Source: Micromonospora sp. PLK6-60 (GTDB lineage: Bacteria > Actinomycetota > Actinomycetes > Mycobacteriales > Micromonosporaceae). Taken from it: DNA of 64,000 nucleotides. Below the pieces are notes generated by a model. The model saw nothing but the letters and a program-made list of their open reading frames with translations, was not told the DNA's origin and ran no database searches. Positions 57,346 through 64,000 of the stretch are shown in pieces (within the stretch, counting starts at the first letter, position 1; every line of letters begins with the position of its first letter). The stretch spans positions 558,001 to 622,000 of the forward strand of contig NZ_JAIOAA010000002.1 of assembly GCF_019890675.1 (NCBI RefSeq), read 5' to 3'. Both the position numbers and the translations under genes were made by a program.

Positions 57346-59499
57346 ATGCACCACGATCGATCCCGGCAACGAACACCGCACCGATCCTTGACCCGAACCC
57401 TCTCCGTGCTCGTCGCCACCGCGTTGGTCGGCGGCTCGGCGGCGTCGGCCCTGGCCGCGCCACCGGCCGGCGCCGGCGTCAACCGCACGTTCGACGTGGA
57501 GGTCCTGTCGACCCGCGCGGACATGATCAGCGGCGGCGACGCGCTGGTCCGCATCGACATTCCTCGCAACGTCCCACCGCACCAGGTGAAGGTCCGCCTC
57601 GACGGCCGCGACCTCACCGACCGGTTCCGCCCGGTCGGCGACGGCCGCGCGATGCTCGGCCTCGTCGACCAGCTCGCGCTCGGCGACAACACCCTCGAGG
57701 TCCGGTCCAACGGGCTCGGGCACGGCCGCCCCACGGCCGACGTCACGCTGGTGAACCACCCGGTCGAGGGGCCGGTCTTCTCCGGCCCGCACATCCCGCT
57801 CTTCTGCACCGCGTCGGGCAACCCCTGGAACCTGGGGCCGGTCGACGAGAACTGTCACGTGGCGGCGCCCCGGGTGACCTACCAGTACCGCACCACCGCC
57901 GGTGGCTTCGCCAACCTGCCCGACGGCCCGCTGCCGGCCAACCTGGCCACCACCACCACGACCGACGGCAGGACGGTCCCGTACATCGTGCGGATCGAGC
58001 GCGGGACCATCAACCGGGCCGTGTACGAGATCGCGCTGCTGCACGAGCCGGGCACCCCGGTCCCCGACCCGTGGACCGCGACCGACGGCTGGAACGACCG
58101 GCTGATGTACACCTTCGGCGGCGCCTGCGGCATCGGCTACACCCAGGCGACGAGCACCGGTGGGGTCATGAACCACACCCTGCTCAGCCGCGGCTACGCG
58201 GTCGCCAGCTCGACGTTCAACGTCTACGCCAACAACTGCAACGACGTCACGTCCGCCGAGACCGCGATGATGGTCAAGGAGCACTTCACCGAGACGTACG
58301 GCGTGCCGGACTTCACCATGGGCTGGGGCGGCTCGGCCGGCACCATGCAGCAGCTGCTGATCGCCAACGCCTACCCGGGCATCCTCGACGGCGTCATCGG
58401 CCAGATCGGCTACCCCGACGAGCGTTCCGTGACGCTCACCGGCCACGAGTGCCGGTTCATCTCCCAGGCGGCCACCCCCGCCGGGCTCTCCACCGCCCAG
58501 CGCACCGCGGTGACCGGCTTCGGCAGCCCGAACACCTGTGGCGGCTATCAGTTCTTCGACGGGGTGGACTGGCCCGCCAACTGCCCGAGCCACGTCCCGG
58601 CGGCACAGCGCTACCACCCGGTCAACAACCCGGGCGGCATCCGCTGCGCGATGGCGGACTTCATCTCCAACGTGTACGGCGTCGACCCGGCCACCGGCTT
58701 CGGCCGCCCGATCATCCCGGACACCGTCGGCGTGCAGTACGGCCTGCAGACGCTGCAGGCGGGCACCATCACCGCGGAGCAGTTCGTCCGGCTCAACGAG
58801 GGCATCGGCGGCCTCGACGTCCAGGGCAACCGCACCCCGCAGCGCAGCTCGGCGAACGTCGACGCCATCCGGGTGGCGTACGAAACCGGCCGGATCAACC
58901 AGTTCGACGGCGGTCTGCGGTGGACGCCGATCATCGAGACCCGCGGCTACACCGACCCGAGCGGCGACTTCCACGACCGGATCCGGTCCTGGAACATCCG
59001 GGAGCGCTTCGTGGCGGCCAACGGCAACCACGACAACCACATCAGCGTCACCAGCCCGTCGGGCGCCCTCGCCACCGCCACCCAGGACCAGGCGCTGGCG
59101 GACATGGACGCCTGGTTGACCGCCCGGACCGCGCTGGCGGCCGCGCGTCCCGACCTCGACGACGTGACGCTGACCGGGCTGGCCCGGCCCGACGGCCTGG
59201 CCGACAGCTGCATCGCGCCCAACGGCGACCGGATCGTGGAGGAGTTGACCCTGGACCCGGCCGCGCAGTGCAACCAGCTCTTCCCGTACCACCGCAACCC
59301 GCGCATGATCGCGGGCGGGCCGACCAGCTCCGCGGTGATCAAGTGCCAGCTCCAGCCGATGAACCGCGCGGCGTACGGCGTGACCTTCACCGACGAGCAG
59401 TGGCAGCGCCTGCAGGCGGTCTTCCCCGGCGGCGTCTGTGACTGGTCGAAGCCCGGTGTCGGCCAGGTGCCGCTGGCGAACACCTGGATCCGCTTCTGA
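57346..59499 (+). CDS. Secreted DUF6351 family hydrolase (alpha/beta-hydrolase-like)
   Basis: 717 residues. A Sec signal (to about residue 38, ALA cut) is followed by a beta-rich N-terminal domain (about 45-150, DVEVLSTRADMISGGDALVR). A large catalytic domain carries FTMGWGGSAGTMQQLLIANAYPG, where the Ser in GGSAG is the probable nucleophile, and NGNHDNHIS, a probable catalytic His. Many Cys (about 14) suggest disulfides. The family is DUF6351; it somewhat resembles tannase/feruloyl-esterase-like and oligomer hydrolases, so ester cleavage outside the cell is a fair inference. SD GAAAGGGG. A 16-bp hairpin separates it from the convergent MarR gene. Confidence 0.85.
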   Translation: MHHDRSRQRTPHRSLTRTLSVLVATALVGGSAASALAAPPAGAGVNRTFDVEVLSTRADMISGGDALVRIDIPRNVPPHQVKVRLDGRDLTDRFRPVGDGRAMLGLVDQLALGDNTLEVRSNGLGHGRPTADVTLVNHPVEGPVFSGPHIPLFCTASGNPWNLGPVDENCHVAAPRVTYQYRTTAGGFANLPDGPLPANLATTTTTDGRTVPYIVRIERGTINRAVYEIALLHEPGTPVPDPWTATDGWNDRLMYTFGGACGIGYTQATSTGGVMNHTLLSRGYAVASSTFNVYANNCNDVTSAETAMMVKEHFTETYGVPDFTMGWGGSAGTMQQLLIANAYPGILDGVIGQIGYPDERSVTLTGHECRFISQAATPAGLSTAQRTAVTGFGSPNTCGGYQFFDGVDWPANCPSHVPAAQRYHPVNNPGGIRCAMADFISNVYGVDPATGFGRPIIPDTVGVQYGLQTLQAGTITAEQFVRLNEGIGGLDVQGNRTPQRSSANVDAIRVAYETGRINQFDGGLRWTPIIETRGYTDPSGDFHDRIRSWNIRERFVAANGNHDNHISVTSPSGALATATQDQALADMDAWLTARTALAAARPDLDDVTLTGLARPDGLADSCIAPNGDRIVEELTLDPAAQCNQLFPYHRNPRMIAGGPTSSAVIKCQLQPMNRAAYGVTFTDEQWQRLQAVFPGGVCDWSKPGVGQVPLANTWIRF

Positions 59500-59523
59500 C
59501 CGCCGCACCCCACCACCGATGCC

Positions 59524-59562
59524 CGTGACCGGGTGGCGCCCCGACGGCGCCGCCCGGTCACG
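59524..59562. terminator. Bidirectional terminator between DUF6351 and MarR genes
   Basis: CGTGACCGGG (59524-59533) pairs with CCCGGTCACG (59553-59562) and GGCGCC (59535-59540) with GGCGCC (59546-59551), separated by a one-base mismatch; loop CCGAC. Confidence 0.78.
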
Positions 59563-59565
59563 GCG

Positions 59566-60033
59566 TCAGTCGGGGAAGGCCAGCAGCCGCAGCAGTTGGG
59601 CCAGCCGTTCGTGGTCCGCCGGCGTCACCGCGGCCAGCAGGCCCAGCTCCACGGCGCGGGCGGACTCCTGCGCCCGGGCGAACAGGGCCCGGCCGGCGTC
59701 GGTGGCGACCAGCACGTTGGCGCGCCGGTCGGCGGGGTCGGTGCGCCGCTCGACCAGTTGGCGCTTCTCCAGCCCGTCGACGAGGGCCACGACCTGGCTC
59801 GGATCGAGGCGGAGGAACTCGGCAAGCTCCCGCTGGGTCGGGCGGACGTCGTCGGCGGCCAGGGCGAGCACCGAATAGGAGCGGGCCTTCAGCCCGTGCT
59901 CGGCGAGGGCGGCGTTCGCCGCCGCGAGGGTGAGCGCGTTGGCCCGGGCCAGCAGGAAGCTCAGATCCTCGGCGAGCACGCTGTCCCGCAGCCGGTCGCG
60001 TCCGGTCGGCCGGGTCCTTCCGATAGGGGACAT
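59566..60033 (-). CDS. MarR-family transcriptional regulator
   Basis: 155 residues from ATG 60033. MarR winged helix (TQRELAEFLRLDPSQVVALVDGLEKRQLVERRTDPADRRANVL, in parts) with the DRR wing motif and helical dimerisation ends. It is divergent from the SDR/amidohydrolase/MaoC/ligase operon that begins 83 bp away and very likely represses it; its inducer may be a CoA thioester or aromatic acid. ATG 60057 is an in-frame alternative that would put the start closer to the SDR promoter. Confidence 0.88.
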   Translation of the reverse strand: MSPIGRTRPTGRDRLRDSVLAEDLSFLLARANALTLAAANAALAEHGLKARSYSVLALAADDVRPTQRELAEFLRLDPSQVVALVDGLEKRQLVERRTDPADRRANVLVATDAGRALFARAQESARAVELGLLAAVTPADHERLAQLLRLLAFPD

Positions 60034-60063
60034 GTCGACGATGGTACCAAGGTTCACAAATAA

Positions 60064-60092
60064 TTGACTTTTTCAACGGTCCGTGCTCAGAT
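60064..60092 (+). promoter_or_regulatory. Promoter of the SDR/amidohydrolase/MaoC/ligase operon
   Basis: TTGACT (60064-60069) and TCAGAT (60087-60092) are spaced by 17 bp, 25 bp before the SDR ATG. The -35 lies within TTGACTTTTTCAA, a short dyad (TTGA/TCAA) that could be the MarR site. Confidence 0.6.
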
Positions 60093-60116
60093 CGGCATCG
60101 ACGAAAAGGAGCACCC

Positions 60117-61037
60117 ATGTCACTGGACGGCAAAGTCGCCATCGTCACCGGATCCGGGCGGGGTCTCGGCCTCGCGTACGCCCAGGAGCTGGCGCGACAG
60201 GGCGCGTCCGTCGTGGTCAACGACGTCGACGCCGACGCCACGGCCGACGCGGTCGCGGCGATCCAGGCGGCCGGCGGCCGGGCCGTCGCGGTGGTCGCCC
60301 CGGTCGGGCCGACCGAGACCGCGGAGCAACTCGTCAACACCGCGGTCGAGCGGTTCGGGCGGCTGGACATCCTCGTCACCAACGCCGGCGTCCTGCGCGA
60401 CACCGTGCTGTGGAAGATGAGCGACGACGACTTCGACACCGTCATCAACGTGCACCTGCGCGGCACGTTCACCACCGTGCGGGCGGCGGTGCGGCAGATG
60501 CGGCAGGCCGGCGCGGGCGGGCGGATCATCTGCATCGGTTCGCCGACCGGCCAGCGGGGCACCTTCGGCCAGACCAACTACGCGGCCGCCAAGGCGGGCA
60601 TCGTCGGCATGGTCCGTACCTGGGCGCTCGAACTCAAGCGGGCCGGCATCACCGCCAACACGGTCGTGCCCGTCGCCGCGACCGCGATGACCGCCACCGT
60701 CCCGTACTTCGCCGCGGCCGTCCGGGCCGAGGCGAACGGCGAGCCGATGCCGGCGTTCTTCCGGCACGACCTCGGCTTCGGCACGGCGGACGACGTGGCC
60801 GGCCTGATCGCGTTCCTCGGCTCCGACGCGGCGGCCGCGGTGACCGGGCAGGTGATCGGGGTGGGCGGCGACCGGATCCAGATCTGGACCCACCCGGAGG
60901 CGGCGCTCACCGCGCACCGCGAGGGCGGCTGGAGCTACGACGCCCTGCGGGAAGCCTGGCCGACGACGTTCGCCGGGGCCGCGCAGACCGTCGGCGAACG
61001 CTTCCCGGAACTTCCCGAGGAGTTCAAGACCGCCTGA
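60117..61037 (+). CDS. Short-chain dehydrogenase (FabG/HSD17B4-like)
   Basis: 306 residues. Cofactor loop TGSGRGLG, NAG motif (VTNAGVLRD), catalytic Ser in CIGSPTGQRG and YxxxK in NYAAAKAG. The VLRDTVLWKMSDDDFDTVINVHLRGTF block and the unusual long C-terminus (about 60 residues after the Rossmann core, WTHPEAALTAHREGGWSYDAL) match the hydroxyacyl-CoA dehydrogenase branch of multifunctional enzyme type 2. It probably oxidises a 3-hydroxyacyl-CoA or cyclic alcohol. AAAGGAG precedes the ATG. First gene of a four-gene operon under MarR control. Confidence 0.88.
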   Translation: MSLDGKVAIVTGSGRGLGLAYAQELARQGASVVVNDVDADATADAVAAIQAAGGRAVAVVAPVGPTETAEQLVNTAVERFGRLDILVTNAGVLRDTVLWKMSDDDFDTVINVHLRGTFTTVRAAVRQMRQAGAGGRIICIGSPTGQRGTFGQTNYAAAKAGIVGMVRTWALELKRAGITANTVVPVAATAMTATVPYFAAAVRAEANGEPMPAFFRHDLGFGTADDVAGLIAFLGSDAAAAVTGQVIGVGGDRIQIWTHPEAALTAHREGGWSYDALREAWPTTFAGAAQTVGERFPELPEEFKTA

Positions 61038-61073
61038 CCCGCCCGACGAGACCGCCCACGAAGGTTGCCGCCC

Positions 61074-61955
61074 ATGTACCAGCCCGCGATCGACCTCGAC
61101 ACCGTCACGGCGATCGACATGCACGTGCACATCGAGGTCGACGACCACGGCCACGCCTCGCTGCCCGAGCCGCTCGTGGCGGCCGTGTCGAAGTACTTCC
61201 GGACCGACGGGCCACGACCCGCGGTCGACGCGGTGGCGCAGTACTACCGCGAGCGCGACATGGCCGCCGTCGTCTTCACCGTGGACGCGGGTACGCAGTT
61301 GAAGCACCCGCCGCTGTCCAGCGCCGAGATCGCCCGCGCCGCGGCCGAGCACGCCGACGTGCTCATCCCCTTCGGGTCGGTCGACCCGCGCACCGGCGAG
61401 GCGGCTCTCGAACGCGCCGCCCGGCTGATCGAGGAGGAGGGCGTCCGCGGCTTCAAGTTCCACCCGACCGTGCAGGGCTTCGACCCCAGCCACGACGAGT
61501 ACGCCCCGCTCTGGGGCCTGCTCGAACGGGCCGGCGTGCCGGCGCTGTTCCACACCGGACAGACCGGCATCGGCGCGGGCACGCCGGGCGGCTACGGCCT
61601 GCGGCTCGGCCTGTCGAACCCGATGCTGCTCGACCCGATCGCGGCCGACTTCCCCGACCTGCAGATCATCATGGCCCACCCGTCGGTGCCCTGGCAGGAC
61701 GAGGCGCTGTCGGTGGCCACGCACAAGCACAACACCTGGATCGACCTGTCCGGCTGGAGCCCGAAGTACTTCCCGGCCGAGCTGGTGCGCTACGCCAACA
61801 CCCTGCTCAAGCGCCGGGTGCTCTTCGGCACCGACTATCCCCTGCTCACCCCCGACCGGTGGCTGCGCGACGTGGCCGCCACCGACCTCAAGCCGGACGT
61901 GCTCCCGGGCATTCTCAAGGACAACGCCGCCCGGCTGCTGGGCCTCGCCCGGTGA
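61074..61955 (+). CDS. Amidohydrolase, ACMSD/2,3-dihydroxybenzoate-decarboxylase-like
   Basis: 293 residues, a TIM-barrel metal enzyme. AIDMHVHIE gives the metal HxH; KFHPTVQGFDPS and FHTGQTG carry further ligands; IIMAHPSVPWQDEAL and LFGTDYPLLTPDRWL (catalytic Asp) are the standard later motifs. The family splits into decarboxylases (ACMSD, gamma-resorcylate) and hydrolases, which sequence alone cannot decide. ATG 61074 is chosen; an in-frame TTG at 61065 is the longer option. Lies 36 bp after the SDR stop and 17 bp before the MaoC gene. Confidence 0.85.
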   Translation: MYQPAIDLDTVTAIDMHVHIEVDDHGHASLPEPLVAAVSKYFRTDGPRPAVDAVAQYYRERDMAAVVFTVDAGTQLKHPPLSSAEIARAAAEHADVLIPFGSVDPRTGEAALERAARLIEEEGVRGFKFHPTVQGFDPSHDEYAPLWGLLERAGVPALFHTGQTGIGAGTPGGYGLRLGLSNPMLLDPIAADFPDLQIIMAHPSVPWQDEALSVATHKHNTWIDLSGWSPKYFPAELVRYANTLLKRRVLFGTDYPLLTPDRWLRDVAATDLKPDVLPGILKDNAARLLGLAR

Positions 61956-61972
61956 CGACGAGAGGAAGCGCC

Positions 61973-62425
61973 ATGACGACGACCATCGCCTACGACCAGC
62001 TCGCCGATCTCGCCGGCACCGACCTCGGCTACACCGACTACCGGACGGTCACCCAGGACCAGGTGAACCTGTTCGCCGACGCCACCGACGACCACCAGTG
62101 GATCCACGTCGACCCGGAGCGGGCGCGGACCGGCCCGTTCGGCGCGCCGATCGCGCACGGCTTCCTCACCCTCTCGCTGGCGGTGCCCTTCTGGACCGAG
62201 CTGCTCGAGGTCAAGGGCGTGACCACGAAGGTGAACTACGGCCTGGACAAGGTGCGCTTCCCCGCCCCGGTCGCGGTCGGGTCGCGGGTGCGCATGCGGG
62301 CCGTCGTCGCCGAGGTGGTCGAGGTGCGCGGCGGCTACCAGCTCGCCGTCGACCAGACGATCGAGATCGAGGGCGGCACCAAGCCCGCGGTCGTCGCCCG
62401 GGGGCTCTACCGCTTCCACGCCTGA
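61973..62425 (+). CDS. MaoC-like (R)-hydratase
   Basis: 150 residues, one hot-dog fold. The active-site block is VNLFADATDDHQWIHVDPERARTGPFGAPIAHGFLTLSL (in parts), i.e. D-x(4)-H with a following GxxxAHG, of (R)-specific enoyl-CoA hydratases. VNYGLDKVRFPAPVAVGSRV is the second conserved half. It should add water to an enoyl-CoA in line with the SDR and ligase encoded on either side. GAGAGGAAG ribosome site at good distance. Confidence 0.92.
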   Translation: MTTTIAYDQLADLAGTDLGYTDYRTVTQDQVNLFADATDDHQWIHVDPERARTGPFGAPIAHGFLTLSLAVPFWTELLEVKGVTTKVNYGLDKVRFPAPVAVGSRVRMRAVVAEVVEVRGGYQLAVDQTIEIEGGTKPAVVARGLYRFHA

Positions 62426-62480
62426 GCCCGGGGCGTCCGCCGAGCCGGGTGAGCACACCACCTCCACCACCAGGAGACTG

Positions 62481-64000
62481 ATGATGCACCAGCACGGAAT
62501 CGGCGCCTGGATGGCCAAGCGCCGGCTCAAGTCCCCGGACAAGGTCGCGCTCGTGCACGGCGACGGGTCGACCATCACGTACGGACAGTTCGCCGACGCC
62601 GCCGACCGGATCTCGGCGGTGCTGCGGGAGCGGGGGATCGGCCGGGGCGACGCCGTCGCCTACCTGGGTGAGAACAGTCCGGAGTTCCTCCAGGTGATGT
62701 TCGCGGCGGCCCGGCTCGGCGCGGTCTTCGTGCCGGTCAACACCCGGCTCGCGCCACCCGAGATCGGCTACCTGCTGGCCGACTCCGGCACCCGGGTGCT
62801 GGTCCACGACCCGGATTTCGCCGCGTCGGTGGCCGCCGCCGTGCCCGCCGCCGGGGGGCTGCAGCTCCTGGTCACCGGCGCGGGCACCGGGGACCGGCCG
62901 GGGCTGGACCCGCTGCTGCGGGCCGCCGCCGGCATCGCCGACCCGGTCGACACCGACCACGGTGACCCGGCGGCGATCATCTACACCTCGGGCACGACCG
63001 GCCGGCCCAAGGGCGCGGTGCTGACCCACGGCAACCTCACCTGGGTGGCGCTCAACTGCGTGGTCGACTACGACGTCGTCTCGACCGACGTCGCGCTGAT
63101 GATCTCGCCGCTGTTCCACGTCGCCTCGCTCGGGATGGGCGCCCTGCCGGTCATCCTCAAGGGCGCCACCATGGTCCTGGAGAAGGGCTTCGAGCCGGGC
63201 CGCGCGCTGGCCCAGATCGAGCGGCACGGGGTCACCATGCTCAGCGGAGTGCCGACCACCTACCAGCTGATGGCCGACCATCCCGCCTGGGCCACCACCG
63301 ACCTGTCGACGCTGGCGAAGCTGACCTGCGGCGGTTCGGCGGTGCCGATCCGCGTCCTCAACGCGTACGAGGCGCGGGGGCTGTCCTTCTCCCAGGGGTA
63401 CGGGATGACCGAGGCGTCGCCGGGGGCGACCGCGCTGCCGCCGGCGATGACCCGGGCGAAGCAGGGCAGCGTCGGGCTGCCGCACTTCTTCACCGACGTA
63501 CGGGTCACCGACGTCACCGGGGAGCCGGCGCCCACCGGCACCGTCGGTGAGATCGAGATCGCCGGCCCGAACGTCTTCGCCGGCTACCACGGGCTCCCGG
63601 AGGCGACCGCCGAGTCGTTCACCGCCGACGGCTGGTTCCGCTCCGGCGACCTGGGCCACCTGGACGCCGACGGCTACCTCTACATCTCCGGCCGGCTCAA
63701 GGACATGATCATTTCGGGTGGCGAGAACATCTATCCGCCCGAGCTGGAACTGCTGCTCGCCGAGATCGACGGGGTGACCTCGGCGGCGGTGATCGGCGTG
63801 CCGGACGAGCGCTGGGGCGAGGTGCCGTGGGCGATCGTGACCGTACGGGAGGGTGCGGCGGTGGACACCGACACCGTGCGCACCCACCTCGACGGCCGGA
63901 TCGCCCGCTACAAGCTGCCGAAGAACGTCGTCATCGTGGACGAGCTGCCGCGGACCGCGTCCGGGAAGGTGCGGAAGGCCGACCTGCGGGCCCGCTTCGG
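62481..64000 (+). CDS. Acyl-CoA synthetase / AMP-dependent ligase (3' end outside window)
   Basis: 506 codons seen, without a stop. ATP motif YTSGTTGRPKGAVLTHGN, adenylate motif SFSQGYGMTEASPG, GWFRSGDLGHLDADGYL and hinge ISGRLKDMIISGGENIYPPE are all present. Near the window end, PRTASGKVRKADLR contains the catalytic C-terminal Lys, so only a few residues are missing. It resembles FadD/fatty-acid-CoA ligases acting on carboxylic acids of catabolic routes, and would activate the pathway acid to a CoA thioester. Two adjacent ATGs (62481 and 62484) follow CAGGAG. Confidence 0.93.
   Translation, partial: MMHQHGIGAWMAKRRLKSPDKVALVHGDGSTITYGQFADAADRISAVLRERGIGRGDAVAYLGENSPEFLQVMFAAARLGAVFVPVNTRLAPPEIGYLLADSGTRVLVHDPDFAASVAAAVPAAGGLQLLVTGAGTGDRPGLDPLLRAAAGIADPVDTDHGDPAAIIYTSGTTGRPKGAVLTHGNLTWVALNCVVDYDVVSTDVALMISPLFHVASLGMGALPVILKGATMVLEKGFEPGRALAQIERHGVTMLSGVPTTYQLMADHPAWATTDLSTLAKLTCGGSAVPIRVLNAYEARGLSFSQGYGMTEASPGATALPPAMTRAKQGSVGLPHFFTDVRVTDVTGEPAPTGTVGEIEIAGPNVFAGYHGLPEATAESFTADGWFRSGDLGHLDADGYLYISGRLKDMIISGGENIYPPELELLLAEIDGVTSAAVIGVPDERWGEVPWAIVTVREGAAVDTDTVRTHLDGRIARYKLPKNVVIVDELPRTASGKVRKADLRARF

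Overview
The window is very GC-rich, uses GTG starts freely, and has dense short-overlap operons. It carries an SsgA-like sporulation regulator (ssgB), a TIGR02611/PGPGW membrane protein, a DUF4236 miniprotein, a SARP-type regulator and several CBM2-bearing secreted glycosidases. Together these point to a filamentous, sporulating actinomycete, most likely Micromonosporaceae (Micromonospora-like). This is inferred from gene content; no rRNA is present. There is one tRNA gene (tRNA-Val, CAC). I saw no CRISPR array, transposase, integrase or phage gene.

Layout. 1-8.8 kb: the 3' part of a TPR/Pro-Phe-Gly-repeat membrane protein; a divergent MarR/glyoxalase pair around a perfect operator; a TcmP-like protein; a K+ channel; a CYTH protein; a 112-bp inverted-repeat element; DUF4236; an AraC-Rrf2-GNAT operon; an SDR; and ssgB. 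9-11.7 kb: a PGPGW protein, tRNA-Val, a SUKH immunity-type protein, a decayed GNAT gene and peptidase E. 11.8-15.5 kb: a secreted GH5-CBM2 cellulase behind a LacI-type palindrome, a small GNAT and glucose-6-phosphate dehydrogenase. 16.5-22.7 kb: a nitrogen-scavenging operon (GntR regulator, allophanate hydrolase, two biuret-hydrolase-like cysteine hydrolases, an NCS2-like permease and an AtzH/HpxZ-like protein). 23-27.4 kb: an FHA/kinase pair, secreted small proteins and a CBM2-Cip1-like protein. 27.5-33 kb: a two-component system divergent from a lipoprotein/adaptor/ABC efflux operon. 33-35.4 kb: GH44-Fn3-CBM2 behind a CebR-like box. 35.5-36.2 kb: a GNAT gene with an apparently leaderless upstream peptide and attenuator hairpins. 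36-40.4 kb: small membrane and lipoprotein genes and a methyltransferase. 40.5-47.2 kb: a 1040-residue secreted protein with a pore-former-like layout, divergent from a 1108-residue SARP-AAA regulator. 47-52.6 kb: hemerythrin, an orphan solute-binding protein with a membrane partner, an AlkD-like protein and a Tat-exported BBE-like oxidoreductase. 52.7-64 kb: a catabolic region with a Rieske oxygenase, its reductase, IclR and PaaX regulators, a DUF6351 secreted hydrolase, and a MarR-controlled SDR/amidohydrolase/MaoC/acyl-CoA ligase operon that runs off the window.

How the parts work together. Three CBM2 proteins (GH5, Cip1-like, GH44) form a loose plant-polysaccharide set with different operators. 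The 16.5-22.7 kb operon should import a ureide-like compound and break it through biuret and allophanate to ammonia and CO2. The right end looks built to oxidise an aromatic or alicyclic compound and convert it through CoA chemistry. Two far-apart intergenic regions (39.46 and 56.95 kb) carry copies of the same imperfect inverted repeat, a dispersed REP/MITE-like family.
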